A program made the translations under genes and the position numbers. 64,000 nucleotides of DNA, taken from assembly GCA_028023455.1 (NCBI GenBank), contig JAQFVV010012497.1, forward strand, positions 2,854,001 to 2,918,000. Reading direction: 5' to 3'. The notes below the pieces were generated by a model that was not told the origin of the DNA, searched no databases, and saw only the letters and a program-made list of their open reading frames with translations. Shown piece by piece: positions 47,914-60,800 of this stretch (its first letter is position 1; each line of letters opens with the position of its first letter). The DNA is from Epiperipatus broadwayi. Its lineage: Eukaryota > Onychophora > Udeonychophora > Euonychophora > Peripatidae.

Positions 47914-49760
47914 TAAATAGGTTGCAAAAATAAAATAGATATTAATTAAACTCAAAACATGATAGAGGTCTTTCCAAATGGCTTTTCAAATAAGTTAAGG
48001 GAAAATAAGATTTTATTCACTAGTCTATCAATAGCAAAAGTTGTAAAGATTTTTTTCTTATTTAATTAAACATAGCTAATACTCATTTACTGACCAATAA
48101 CTGGATAGTTAGCTAGTTGGCTATAAGCTGGCTATCTGAAAAAGGCTTCCAAGTTTTATCATCCAGATTTAAACCTCAAGACATGAATTATTCATTATTC
48201 TACAGGTTCTTTCAAATGTGTATTTTTTCCATTTATGATGTTTTCCTTATCAGTCACATTATCATAAAATACTCTTAGAAATCTCTACAAGTTTCTTAAA
48301 TTTACCACATTACTTGAAAAGAGAAAAAACATTCTAAATGAAAATATCAGAAAAATCTAATACACAAAAAAGATTATTTAATTATATAAAGTAGTTATTT
48401 CTCTAAAAGAAAAAAAAGTTTAAAAAACTACAACCACTATCGATCCTATATCAGACTATATCTGTATATCACATATCTGAGATACAATTATAAATTTTAA
48501 AAATGTTGAAAATTAAAGAATTGTAAATTAAAGGAAACATAAATTTAAAAAAATAACTGTTTATTGCTCAAGTTTAAGGACCAGAAGTGACAGGATTGAG
48601 GTTTGATCTGGAAACTTTTTCCAGAGTTTGCTCTCCACCACTGCAACAAACTGCTCATAGAGCAGGAAGCATTGATAAACTTATAGATTACAATAAAGCA
48701 ATGGTATCAATTCAAAATAAATGTTTGTTTTCTGTTATATGAAGACAAATCAAGTATTTTAAATGATTAATCAAGAATTTCTGGATTATTACATAGATAT
48801 TCATGATTTAGGACTTTAAGCATATTAGTTCAAAATATAATTAGCAGCTATTCCAAAGATAAAAATTGAATTATTTCAGCAACTTTTTAAAAAATAGTAA
48901 TTTAAATCTTATAGTCAATCATTAAACTAATCAGGTGATATGAACCATCCTTATTTATGAGATGAATTAGAAATATTTCATGTAAATCTATGGTTCAATG
49001 GAAACAGACAAATTTTTCCTTTAAACTACTTTCACCCAAGAGATAGTCTCTTATTTACTTTGAACCCTTTGTGAAAGAATGAATAATCATTACATTGCAG
49101 ACATATTTTCAAAGTAATTTTTTCCTATCACTGTATCTCTAATTTCTACTTCATTATATCATAACCATCCACCAGCACTCATGGATAATTTTGTTATGGC
49201 AGAGTTGAGAGAAACAAAAATTTGAAAATCTGAAGATAATACAAACATTTGAATGTTTATTTTAAATTAATGTTCATGCAAAGTGCTTAACAGTGAGCAT
49301 TAGAATATTAACCACTCAGACGCATTCTAAGCTACACTAAAATCAAAAAACATTTACCTAAAAAATAAATCAAACATTTTCAAACAAATAATAAAATCTT
49401 ATACTAATTTCAATCTTAAGAATAATAGCTATCTTGAATCACTATTTAGCAAAGAATGTTTAATATATTTTATCTAAATGGTGCATAGTATTCATGGTAG
49501 TTAAGTCAATCATCTTATATATTGATTTGGTAATGATTCTAAATTTCAGGGTGTGTTTTTACCAATACCAAATAAGACCAGAAATATCTACCCACAACTA
49601 ATAAGTTTTTGACTATATTATTAAACTTAACAAAAGTATACAAATAATAAAACATGATATAAAATACCTATTTAAAATATTGCTAAAACATAAATAGTCA
49701 AAATAAGAGTCATAGATCAATTCATAGATCACATGACCCTATCTCTTAAGCTTGTAAGTT
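47914..49760. other. No gene seen; a tRNA-like SINE head on the minus strand at 48583-48652
   Basis: The minus strand at 48652-48583 reads TTGCAGTGGTGGAGAGCAAA then, at tRNA-like distance, GATCAAACCTCAATCC, resembling worn A and B boxes. The rest is A+T-rich with no frame. Confidence 0.3.
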
Positions 49761-49940
49761 ATAAACAGTGAGGATTGCCAATTCCTCTACAAGCTTTATG
49801 ATAAATGCTTAGCCAGAGCCAACACGAAACCATGGTCAGGGGTTTGGGGAGGGGTTCCTGACAGAGATATTTTAAGTGCTGGCTCTGGCTAAGCATTTAT
49901 CATAAAGCTTGTAGAGGAATTGGCAATCCTCACTGTTTAT
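49761..49940. repeat. Inverted repeat: two perfect 61-bp arms around a 58-nt G-rich loop
   Basis: ATAAACAGTGAGGATTGCCA... (49761-49821) is matched as reverse complement by 49880-49940 without a mismatch that I can see. The loop contains GTCAGGGGTTTGGGGAGGGG and then TTCCTGAC, so GTCAGG/CCTGAC can close a second short helix around a G-rich core able to form G-tetrads. Flanks are TTA on the left and TTG on the right, so a transposon-type duplication is not proven. Confidence 0.8.
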
Positions 49941-52116
49941 TGCTAAAACATATTTTGTTTTTACTTTTGTTAAATAAATATCTATAAAATTGTCAGAAAG
50001 TATAGACCATACACAAAATATATCAACTATTGATTAATCAAAACTTATAATGGCTTAAAGTCTAGGAATCTGATTACTTGATGTGGATCTAATTAAATAA
50101 AATTTAGAAAAAAATATAAAACATAATCAGAAATTTCTGTGAGTTGATAGCAAATAAGACATTAGAAAAAAAGTCTACATTAAGTAAAACGGTTTGTTTT
50201 GTTTGCAAAAGCCAAGTTTAATAAAATTTATCCTTGCAAAAATTTTGACTGAATATATTGTGTTGCAATAGCAGTTAATGGTACTTAATACTCTGTGGTT
50301 AAAAATTATGGATAACAATAGGTGTTGGTTTTATTTATTTGTAGATATACTTAATTATTTATAGATATATTTGCATATTATAACAATAAAAATACTTAAA
50401 TTGGACTCATATTGAAAATATCTTAGAAGTCTTATGTTATGTGATGATAATTGCTTGATCCAATGAATTTTCTATATTCTTCATTCTAACTTATAAAACA
50501 GCTGAATTCTAATTTTTAATTTTTAATTCTAGTTTTTAATGAGAAAGACAAAATAAAAACAATATATATATATATTTAAAGAAAATAAAATTTAATTAGT
50601 TTTTATAAGTTGATTCAGTTAACTATTTTGTAGATATCATAATTAAATGCCTTGAATGCACATTAAATATTTTAAATTATTACACACATACTTAAATATA
50701 TTTCCCCACCAAACAAGAATAAGCCAATAAATATTTGGGATTTTTTATTAAAACGCATTAATATTTTAAGAAAAAGTTCAACTTTAATACTGTGATCATA
50801 AAAGCAGGATGAACTTTTAGTCCACTTATATAACAAGCAAGATATATAAAATATGTAAAGGTTTGGGGATATATAAAAAGCATGAGTTTATAAATACAAA
50901 CATTGCATGACATGTATAAAATATCAAGAACAAATATATTTTCATTCTTAGATAAATTAAAATATGATAAGAAAGCTATGCTGTTCTCTTTAAAATAAAC
51001 AATAATAGTAATTAATATTTGCTTTAGAATAATAATATTGTACTAATAAGTTTATTACTAAACTTAAATAATTTGGATAAAGATAAACTGAGTTAGTACT
51101 GGAATAGTAAAATCTTTGGGGGAAAAAACTATTAGTATGATTATTTTTTCCTTTTATATATTAGGAATTTTTTTTTTAGTATACCATTGACAAAAATATT
51201 CTAAGAAATTGTATTTTCTGAAAAATATGTAAATATTTATATAACTTGAATATTTGTAATAAAAACTCAAAATATGTGTTGAAATATAACTTAAAATGAT
51301 TTCCATTAATCAATAAAGGAATTAAAATCTAAAGATAGATTTAGAATGCATATTTTAATTAAATGCAGATGAACTAAGAATGTAATTATAAAATTACTTA
51401 ATTATAGTATGATTTGAAAAACGGAAATGATAATACATATTGTTTTGTATTTTGTATTGGAATATTAAAAAATGGAGAATATAAATAAAAAGATTCAGAC
51501 AAATTAGGCAGATTGAAATCAAATTATTAAATAAATTCATGTAACTTGGAAAGGATTGTTTAAAGATGCAGAAATACAAGTTTAACCAAAGAGGAAGAGA
51601 AAGAAGTATAGCTATTAGGAATTATAATTCTATATCTGCAAGAGAAGAAAAGTGAAATCTAAAAAGAAAACAATCAAAATCTATTAAAATTATGGAACAT
51701 ATATATAATAATTTATCTTTATATGAATATAGACACTTTCTTCCTTATTATTATAATCTCTTTAAACACATAAAAATCAACCTTTCTGTGATGGAAGAAT
51801 CAATGGCCGTCCTTGAAAATACTAAACTGTTTATAGGAATGACTCCTTTCTCCTGAGTGATCTATAAGACTAAGTCAGAAACAACCTAAATCTTCAGAAA
51901 CTCTAAATTCCATAATAATTTGTATTCCGTAAAAAATTTTGAGTTAAAAAAAAAAGAAAATACCTAAAACGAAAAAAAAATACCAATAATAAAAATATAG
52001 CTAAAAAGGGGATAGAAGAAATAAAGAAATGGTACAAAAAAAAAACTGTTAAAAGCTATAAAAATACATTATTAGTAAAAATTTCAGAATGCACTTAATT
52101 AAAAATATATTAGAAT
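49941..52116. other. No gene seen
   Basis: A+T-rich, with short TA runs near 50563 and A runs near 51945-52050. No feature was supported. Confidence 0.35.
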
Positions 52117-52126
52117 ATGATGATAA

Positions 52127-52226
52127 TTTTTTTTTTTTAATATGTCAAAGCATCGGTCGGAAGCGAACCCCGGGACAACTGCATGTAAGGCAGCTGTGTT
52201 AACCACTCGGTCACTAACACTTGACA
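52127..52226 (-). mobile_element. tRNA-derived SINE, copy 4 (target-site duplication 52117-52126 / 52227-52236)
   Basis: The minus strand reads TGTCAAGTGTTAGTGACCGA, GTGGTTAACAC, the hairpin GCTGC-CTTACAT-GCAGT (TAC at the anticodon position), GGGGTTCGCTTCC (B box) and CGATGCTTTGACATATT plus A12. It differs from the other copies in the acceptor and A-box region (ACCGAGTGG) and is closer to a real tRNA. The exact direct repeat ATGATGATAA flanks it. Confidence 0.8.
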
Positions 52227-52236
52227 ATGATGATAA

Positions 52237-52880
52237 ATTTTAGATATAAAAGTTCAATATAAAACGTAATATATAAATTTGAAACATATCCCAAATATGT
52301 AATTTCTAATTAATATATTTTATAGATAACACTAAATCTTAAATATTAATAAGTTTACATTACTTTATTAATATTTTTTCTGTTAGATAATACTTGTATT
52401 TTTTTTTAAAAAAAATAATAATGTTTTTTTTTTTTTAAAAAAAAAACTGTTGTAGTAATGGTTTTAAGAAAAATATTCTTCAATATTTTATTTTTATATG
52501 ATATATGAAATAACTATTTTAATTTTTTCTACGTTGTTAAAAATATAGCAACTAATAAATATATATATGGTGATAGATCATTTTAAATTAATGCTGGGGG
52601 ATTGAGATATAATAAATGAAATGCCATAATTGTAATTCAAATATAACTCATTTATTCTTTAGAGGTAGGTTCATTATGTACCAATAAAATAATAATTCTA
52701 TCTATATGTAATAAGCATAAGCTGGATCATTTTACACTAAGATCAAATAAAAAAAGAATCCAATTTTCTTATTTATATTTAATAATTTCATTATATCTTT
52801 AAGTTTTTAATCTTAAAAATTTCTTTATCTTTCTTTACATTACAATATCTATCATTAGATCCCTCTTTGTGTATATAATA
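52237..52880. other. No gene seen
   Basis: T and A runs up to 12 at 52395-52446 form self-complementary T/A blocks; no other content. Confidence 0.3.
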
Positions 52881-53165
52881 AATATGTGATACAGTGATGA
52901 GCATGAGATAGATAATTACTCTATATATGTGACAATGATAATGGTATTGAGATATATGATTATGATATATATGTTATAATGATGATAATGAGATAAAATA
53001 AGAAAGATACTAACTTATGTGACAATGATGATGATGATATAGATGATTAAAATATGTATGACAATAAAGATGATGATGAGATGAGAATTTGCATGTAATG
53101 ATATTTATGAGATGGTAATAAAATAGCTATATGATGATGAAATAAGTGATGCATACTAATAGATA
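52881..53165 (+). repeat. Degenerate GAT/GATA-rich tandem tract
   Basis: Irregular repeats of GATGAT, GAGATAGAT and TGTGACAATGATGATG fill almost 300 bp; TATGTGACAATGAT recurs three times, about 60-110 bp apart. It resembles an eroded minisatellite. Confidence 0.6.
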
Positions 53166-55679
53166 TGAATTAGGTGAAGTATTATACCTGATAAAAATGT
53201 AGTTATGAATATGGAATTTCATGATCATGTGGATTTAGATCCAGAAAGATAGAGTGAGATGAATTGGAGATTTGAAAGGTAGTAGGGTTAGAATTCATTG
53301 GAATATTAGTCCATTGGCTTTATCAGTGATGTCACTCCTATATGGTGGATGGTGTGAATAATATATTAAAGATGTTTTTGTCTTATACCCTGGCCTGATC
53401 ACTTTCAGCTGCAGATTTGATCACATCAATGACATAATATGAGGATCTGCCTAATAGTTACAATACATTAAATATTTAAAAACAAATAATTATTTAAATT
53501 TTATGTATTATATATATATGTGGAAATAATATTCTTCATTTATTCTAACACACTATTATTATTGCATGCATTCTTAACTAATTTATTATTTTTAATAAGA
53601 ATTTCTAAACTTCTAGAATCATAAAATCCTCAAACATCTCTACCATCTTTAATCACAAATGTGTTATCTTCATATTTTTCACTATTTTACAAAGGATCTT
53701 ATATAAAATATTCTAATATTTAAACTTAAGTAATTATTATATCAACATATAATCTTGTTTTTAAAAAACGCCCAGATATTTAAAAAAATTCTGCACTTAC
53801 TAATTTCTACTAGAAAAATAATCTAATGGTTCATTAATCAGGAGTTAGGAGTTTAGATATTGAAAGTGATATGGTTGGTAATAATATATGGACCTTGAGT
53901 GCCAGAATCCATCACTGTAGCACTGCACTGATGATGCATTGCAGCTCTGCTATGATTGTATATATCCTAAGCATTGCCTTTCCAGAACATTAAGACCCAT
54001 AAACATCATGTATATGTATATAATTACTTTTCCTCTCACAAATCATTTTTATAGCTTTTCCTCTATAAGCACTTCTTCAATGATCAACATTCCATTAGCT
54101 ACACTTTTGGACTTCTTTTTAATTTGAATAATGGATAAATATATTATATTTATCTTCTCATTAAGTCTGGTTATAATAATTTATTTGTGAAGTACTTCTA
54201 TCTTATTTATTAAATTTTCTTTCACTTATTTTTTATTGCTTTTACATAAATCTAAGTTTTTATCTTTTCTTGCTTACTAGCCTCTTTTCTTGTTCACTTT
54301 ATATTTTATTTTGATTTTCTTGTATTTCATACTTTATTTCATTTTGCATATACTGTTTTTTTTTTCTATTTTTCTCATCTGTACTTTTGAAAAGTATTTG
54401 ATATTTGGTAAATTGCGTATTTTTAAAAATTCTTCTCACATTTATTTTGGTGTATTTTTTCTTCCAATTTTAAAATATTACATTAATACAGGCCACTACA
54501 TCAATATTGTATCAATTAACCACAAACCTATTAAATCTTCCATAGCTCTATATTCTACCATTAATACATTTTCCTAGGTATTTATTTATAAATTTAATTT
54601 TATGTCTCATTTTATTTCATAACCTTCTTTAGGCTATATATTATGTTTTTTTCCTAGATCATGTTTTTTCATGTATAATTTTATTTTCAAGACTCTCAGG
54701 AATACAAATTGTATATAAAATATAAACCAGAAATTAATTTTTATTAGGCTTTGTGAACTCTTAGATTTCAAAGACAATTCAACTTATAGAATAAACCACT
54801 CCACTGATTACCATTGATTACTCTGGCTTGCACTGATAGTGCTACTGTATGGAGAGTTTAGCCTCTGTGTAACTTGTAGAATAATTAAAACCTTGTATTT
54901 ATCATAGATTTAGTCTTTCTTAAACAATTTACATAGAACAATATGAATTTATGACTGAACTTCATATTAAATACTTTAAATTATGTATTTTTTTCAATAA
55001 ACAAAAATAAGTTCATAAAATATTTCATACTTATTATTAATAAATAAACAATACATGAAAAAAAATTCAATTTTGATATTTTAAATGTATATTTTAAAAA
55101 ATATGATATTACAGTAAAGCTGTGAACTATGCTGTATCAATATACATGACTTCAATTATACGCTATCAAAAAAAATGTAAACAAACAAACAAAAATGGAA
55201 ATAAAAAAACAGAAGAAACATTAAAATTCAGAAATTTACAATTTTTTAATACTCGAGCAGCCATTTTCAATCTCTTATTGCCATACATGATCACACTGAA
55301 AGAAAAAAAATTGATAAATAAATTTTACAATGTATGATTAGCCATTTTCCCATCTTAGAGCACCATATACAATCATGTTCATTAATAAAATTTTATAAGT
55401 TTATGTTGAAAATGCATACATTTTATTTTTCCTTTATTATCCTGTCTGAATTTGATGTGCAGTTTCTGAGTAATAAATTATTTTCAACGCATAATGCTAA
55501 AAGTTTTACAAAATTTTAGAACATACTTAAAGTTGATACTGACTTAAAAATATATATAAAAAAATAATTCATAGCTTTTTAATAACAATATTACTATTAT
55601 GCTCTTGTAAGAGAAAAAATATTGAAAAAAAAGAATAGTGCCCAGATCATATTTGAAAGTTAGACATTTCATAATTTAC
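53166..55679. other. No gene seen; repeat piece at 54740-54890
   Basis: Contains a C/T-rich frame at 54290-54577 of low complexity. 54815-54870 (CCATTGATTACTCTGGCTTG, then TATGGAGAGTTTAGCC) is related to 35881-35935. GTAGCACTGCACTGATGATG near 53918 is more complex but unassigned. Confidence 0.35.
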
Positions 55680-55830
55680 CAACTAATGAGTGCTGGTTTA
55701 GCATGAAATATGTATATTGGTGATTATTTATCTTTTCTGTATGTGTGTGGTTATGCATATCAGTAGTACAAGATAGTGTGGATAGTGAAGGGGCTTGAAA
55801 GTCTGTGTTTAAATCCCCTATATTTATTTA
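55680..55830 (-). repeat. Dispersed ~400-bp repeat, copy 7 (partial)
   Basis: CAACTAATGAGTGCTGGTTT, ATATTGGTGATTATTTATCT and TTGAAAGTCTGTGTTTAAAT follow the family's order on the minus strand. Only the tRNA-B-box-side half is present. Confidence 0.6.
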
Positions 55831-56107
55831 TTTTAAAAATATAGTACACTAAGTTTTTTATTTTTTTTTCAATGAATGAAAAATATATGTAAGCATGTCT
55901 CCTCTATTTATTATTAATAACTACATTATTTTATTTTTAAAAATTTATGTTGATGCTATAATTTTAATTTTTATATGCATGCTATAATTTTAAAAAAATA
56001 TTTCTGCATTATATATATGCATGTTAAAAGTACTATGCACTTGCAATTTAATAAACAATACTGTACATTGTATGTGATAGAAACTTACAATAAAATATAG
56101 CTTATGT

Positions 56108-56507
56108 CAGGGATCCCCAACCTTTTTGCACTTATGAGCACATTCTATAATACCAGCCAGGTGGCAGGCACCATTTATTTTTTCAATCAGGTGGCGGGCA
56201 TCATTTATTTTTTCAATGTAAATTTATAGTTGGATATTGTTAATAATACACATAATGTACAAAAAAAATATTTATTTCAAAAATAAAATTTTAACATATA
56301 ATTAACGTATGTATTTTTACGCTGTAAAAGTAGAGTATGCCCTACAATTTGATTACAATATAATACAATAATTTATAAGAAATTTTAAAAATTAAATTTA
56401 TTTGTATCAGATAAATAATTTTTTATCGTGTTCGGATAGCAGCAGGCACACATAAAATGGTCTGCGGGCACCATGGTGCCCACGGGCATAGGGTTGGGGA
56501 CCCCTTG
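56108..56507. mobile_element. hAT-type MITE, 400 bp, flanked by CTTATGT
   Basis: Starts CAGGGATCCCCAACC and ends GGTTGGGGACCCCTTG, inverted ends of hAT type. CTTATGT lies on both sides (56101-56107 and 56508-56514); with one base of slippage this is the expected 8-bp duplication (G-CTTATGT). Sub-terminal GGTGGCAGGCACCAT/GGTGCCCACGGGCA stretches and an A+T-rich middle; no transposase. A different family from 9377-9695. Confidence 0.85.
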
Positions 56508-56514
56508 CTTATGT

Positions 56515-57769
56515 CATGGTTCCATTGTATTCTTATAAAATTTGTTAATAAATTGTATATATATATATGTGTGTGTGTGTGAATATGTAAAAACTAATAC
56601 AATATACATTATTAAAAAGCAGTAATTTTCATTTATTATAATATATTTTCAGTATAAGAAAAAAAAAATATATAGAAAAAGAGATGATGTAGAATTTATT
56701 CCATGTGTTTATGTTAAATTAGTAAAATATATAAAATTAATTTTAATCTGAAGTTTAAGGTATATATCTGGGTTAGGGATTATCTTTAGTTTAATAATTG
56801 ATTAGTAGTCATCATTAACATATTTATTTAAAATGGTTGGTGTCAAAGTTGGAATTGCACAGTTTGTTGCTTATACATCAAAGTGCAATAATTTGGTGCC
56901 AATAAATAATAAACAAATGTGAAGATATGTAAAAGATTGTTATCAGAGCAATTGAAGAATGATTTTTCAGCATAAATTGTATTAAGAAATGGGATCTTTA
57001 TCTTTTTCTGAGTCTTTATTCATATTTTTCAAGAATATGAAGTGGAAACATTATGTATTTTGAAAAACATTATATGAAAATTGAATGTTACATAAATTTT
57101 TTTAACATCATTGATTTTATTATTTCTTAAATAAATTTTTTTATATAATTTCAACACATACAGCACACACATATATATATATTATAATGGTCAGCTTACT
57201 TATGTTGAAATTATTTCAATTTAATTTAAATTACATGGGAGCCACCTGTCATTAAACATTATGAATTATCATCAAAAATTTATTGCTACAAAAATTGTGT
57301 GCTTACTGTGTAGATGTGAAGAAAAAACTGGGGTCAAGAGAAATAGTTTTAATTGGAATTGGATTTGTAAAGATCGGGAATAATATTGATAACCTTTGGA
57401 AAGTGTTTCAATACACCATTTTAAGTAAAAAAGTGAAAAAAAATTTTTTGGTGTTACTGTAAGGAGGCTTTATAACTAAGTTGTATGTGAGATTAGTTGG
57501 TTTTTTAGTAATTTTGTTACTAAAGAATTTTTTAATTTAAGAAAGAAAGTGATTTATTTAAGAAAAAAAATACCCTTTTGAAACCTAAGGTTGGAAAATA
57601 CATGTTTATCTATCATCATTGAAAAAAAGTAAAATTTGTCTTCTTTTGTATAAAGGGGTTTGAAGAATAGAAGATGAAGCATAAAGTTAAATATAAAGTA
57701 GGGAACTTGGAAAAATAAGAAATATGGATTGCATTTGCATCCCACAATGCATATATAATATTCAGAAAA
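56515..57769. other. No gene seen; (TA)n(TG)n at about 56556-56580
   Basis: A short TA/TG microsatellite and otherwise A+T-rich unassigned sequence. The 63-codon minus frame at 57554-57745 has no motif. Confidence 0.35.
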
Positions 57770-57834
57770 AAATTAGGCACGCTATGGTAAATGTACTGTA
57801 CATGATGAGATTTATTATTTGAAGTGCTTAAATA

Positions 57835-58660
57835 AGACTAAGAAGGATGGAACAGATTTACAGTCATGTAGACAATGTGTAAATGTGAAAAGAGGTGAAA
57901 AAATAGTTTCTAAGTATAGATAGCTTAAAGAGAAAGTCAAGAGAAATAGAACAAAATGTATTAGAGGAAGATAGGATAGACTATGTTTTTAGTGGAGTGA
58001 CAAGAGATATGGATAAAAAAATAGGTAATGCAATGGAGATGGTTAGCCAAAGAATAAGTAAGATACGGGAAGAGGTAAAGGATGTAGAAACAAAATCAAA
58101 ATCATTAGAGACAAAGAGTGAGCAGATAAAGGAATTATTGAATAGGAATGATAAGAAAGAAGTATATAAAGAAGTCCAGAAGGTGGAAGAGAAGATGAAG
58201 TAGGGAAAGTAAACTATGAAACAGCACTGATAGATGATTCACTAATTGGAGAATGTGGTGATATAATTGCAAGGAAAAATAAAAACAGGTATGTAAGAAT
58301 ATATCTGCCTGGAGGTAGAATTAGAGATGTTACAGATAAGTAAAAAAACAAGGGAGTAGAGATGTGCATGTTATGGTAGGGACAAATAATTTATCAGAGC
58401 CAATGAGAATATTGAAGTGATTAGTAATTTGAGTAAGATTAAAAGAGGAGTAGGAATAGTTGGATTGTTATGAAGATTTGATAATAGGTATATGTTAGAT
58501 AGGACATGTTCTATTAATGAGAAACTGTCAAAAATGTGTGAGAGAAATGATATTATGTTTGTAGATCTGAATTTTTTTTATTAATAAGAGGAATTATATA
58601 GTAAAGATGGATTGCACTTAGCAAAACAAGGAAGTGAAGTATTAGGGAGTTTGATTTATA
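57835..58660 (+). pseudogene. ORF1 of the CR1-like LINE: Cys/His start, coiled coil, broken esterase-like domain
   Basis: The first part reads CTVHDEIYYLKCLNKTKK...SCRQC, spacing that recalls the PHD-type finger of CR1-like ORF1. 57997-58203 is an intact 68-codon coiled-coil piece (MEMVSQRISKIREEVKDVET). A frameshift follows; then DDSLIGECGDIIARKNKN, where the catalytic-type GDS is DDS, and LPGGRIRDVTDK. The end includes DGLHLAKQGSEVLGSLIYK (about 58608-58665), matching the DGLH block that carries the catalytic Asp and His in SGNH hydrolases. Confidence 0.7.
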
Positions 58661-58899
58661 AATAATATAGTTCAGGAAACTTATAAAGGAGTGGGTGGAA
58701 TTTTAAATTATGATATTAACAGGAAGAAGACAAATGGATGGGATGTAAAAAAAAAAACAAAGGGTAGCTGATTTAGATATAAATGTAGATGTGGAGAGGA
58801 AATGGATCTATAAAACTAATGGTGAGCATGTTATTTATAAATGTAATGGAGAAGAAAGAGTCAAAAGAATTTATAAAAGAGTAGTTAGGAAAGAAGAAA

Positions 58900-59560
58900 T
58901 TGTTAAAATTGGATATTAGAATATGCAAGATGGTAGGAGACCAGAAAAGTGACTGGAATTAAATATAGCAGTTTAAAATGAAGAACTTGAGAAACTAGCA
59001 ATAGCGGAAACAAATCTAAGAAAAAAAAGAAGAACCTACACTGGAAGACTTGATATGGCAGGTTATAAATAGAAAAGAAAAAGAAAGAAATGGTACTGAT
59101 ATTGAAGTTATGTCAAAAAAATATTTAAATACTGTTAAATGTCAAGAACATTTGTGGTTTGAGATAAGGTTAGGAAGACAAAATGGATGGTGGCTATAGT
59201 GTATATAGCCAATAAAGATAGTCAAACTACAATGGAGTAGAACATTAGCATATATGAATGCCTATTAAGGATATACAGTGTTTCAAGGAAAAGGGGAAGA
59301 GAATAATCATTATAAAGGATATGAATGGGCATTTTGAGAAATTGATGGTATAGATAACAAGAATGGACAGCATTTGAAGAATTTTTGTCAGAGAGTAAAT
59401 TTAAGCATTAGAAATTTGCCAAATATTTATGAGAGACAATACCCACAGTCTAGAAATAATATATTTCACACAATAGATTAAGTAATTAGTAAAGAAAGAA
59501 GGAATGAATAGAGAGAGTATGTAATAGTGATCATAATTTTTTTTATAATAGAAATGTGAT
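58900..59560 (+). pseudogene. AP-type endonuclease domain of the CR1-like LINE, broken
   Basis: Readable blocks in order: NMQDGRRPEK, LEKLAIAETNLRKK (the metal-binding ET of EEP-fold nucleases), DMNGHFE (the usual GDFNAH-type block), NGQHLKNFCQRVNLSIRN and SRNNIFHTID (the usual S-IDY block). Stops and at least two frameshifts separate them. Confidence 0.7.
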
Positions 59561-59879
59561 GGAAAATAGTAATAAAAGTAGGAAGGATAGTGAAAGATGT
59601 GGGTGGGGAATGAATGATAAAAATAAGTTAGAAGAATATAAAATAATAGTTGACAAAACCATGAAAAAATTGGTTTGATGATCATAAGGACTGATGTGGT
59701 AAAAAAAAGTGGCAAATAAGGTTTTAAATGAGATTACTCAGAAGAATAAAATTAATAGGGAAGTGAGAGTTAGGAAGGTGTGAAAGAGAGGGGGAAAGCA
59801 TGCAGAGAATATAAGTGTGCTATTAAGAACAAAAAAGTGAAAAAGATGTCAATGTTAAATGGAAAAACTTAAAAAAGAA

Positions 59880-60800
59880 GTTAGCTAAAATAGATAATTA
59901 TAGAAAGAGAATGAAATTGAATAGTAAATTGTTGGAGAAAATTAATAAAAGTGGAAGATATGGGAATAAAAATTTTTGGAAATACATTAAAAAAAAGGAA
60001 TGTAGGGGAGAGAATGAGGGAATAGCATGTAGTTCTAGAGAAGAATTTGAGACAATCTTAAATAAGTATGGAACAGATATAGAAAAAATGTTAGATGTGA
60101 AGGACAGAGTAATAACAAACATAAAAGCATATAGTAATGGAAATATTAGATTTACAGAAAATGAACTGAATGAGGCAGGGAAAAAATTGAAAAGTGGAAA
60201 GGCAAGAGCTTTGGATGGATGGGTAGTAGAGATAGTGATTAGGACATAGGGCAAAATTAAATCTATTATCAGGTTTTAATAAGATGGCCCAGAAGAGAGA
60301 TTTTCCAGATAGTTGGAGTAATACAAGAGGAAGGTTACTATTTAATGGAAAGTGTAAGAATCATAGAAAGATAAGCAAATATAGATTGATAGCAGTAACA
60401 TCAGTGTTTCATAAAGTTTTTGCATATGTTGTGGCTGGAAGGATTGCAATGAATGGGAGAAAACAATATAGTGGGAGAAATGCAAGGAGGTTTCCAATCA
60501 GATAGATGCATATACCACAGTTTATTTGTAGTTATACAGTAAAGTTAGAAACAGGGTGGAACTAAAATGTCAACCTATTTTGTTTTTGTTGTATTTAAAA
60601 AAAATGGAGAAAATAATGCAAAGACTAGGAAGAGGGATAGAGATACCATTAATAGGTGGCAAGGAAATATATACATTATCGGGTCTTTTATTTGTGGATG
60701 ATGTCTTTTGTGCACAGAAAGAAGGAAGGATATAAAAGTTATGCTGAAAACATGCACAAGGGTAGATAAAGAGATGGGGATTAAATTTAGTTAAAAAAAA
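59880..60800 (+). pseudogene. Reverse-transcriptase domain of the CR1-like LINE, broken
   Basis: The intact stretch 59911-60249 ends in RFTENELNEAGKKLKSGKAR then ALDGW, the usual 'KAPGPDG' start of LINE RT. Next, 60284-60505 holds PDSWSNTRG and YRLIAVTSVFHKVFAYVV, the 'YRPISLTSV-K' region. GGFQSDRCIYHSLF follows near 60487, and SGLLFVDDVFCAQKEGR near 60675-60725 is the active-site block, here FVDD in place of the usual FADD. Several stops lie between these pieces. Confidence 0.8.

Noticed and set aside
59898-60254. 118-codon minus-strand frame
   Set aside because: Antisense to the RT start of the CR1-like LINE, which has clear motifs on the plus strand.
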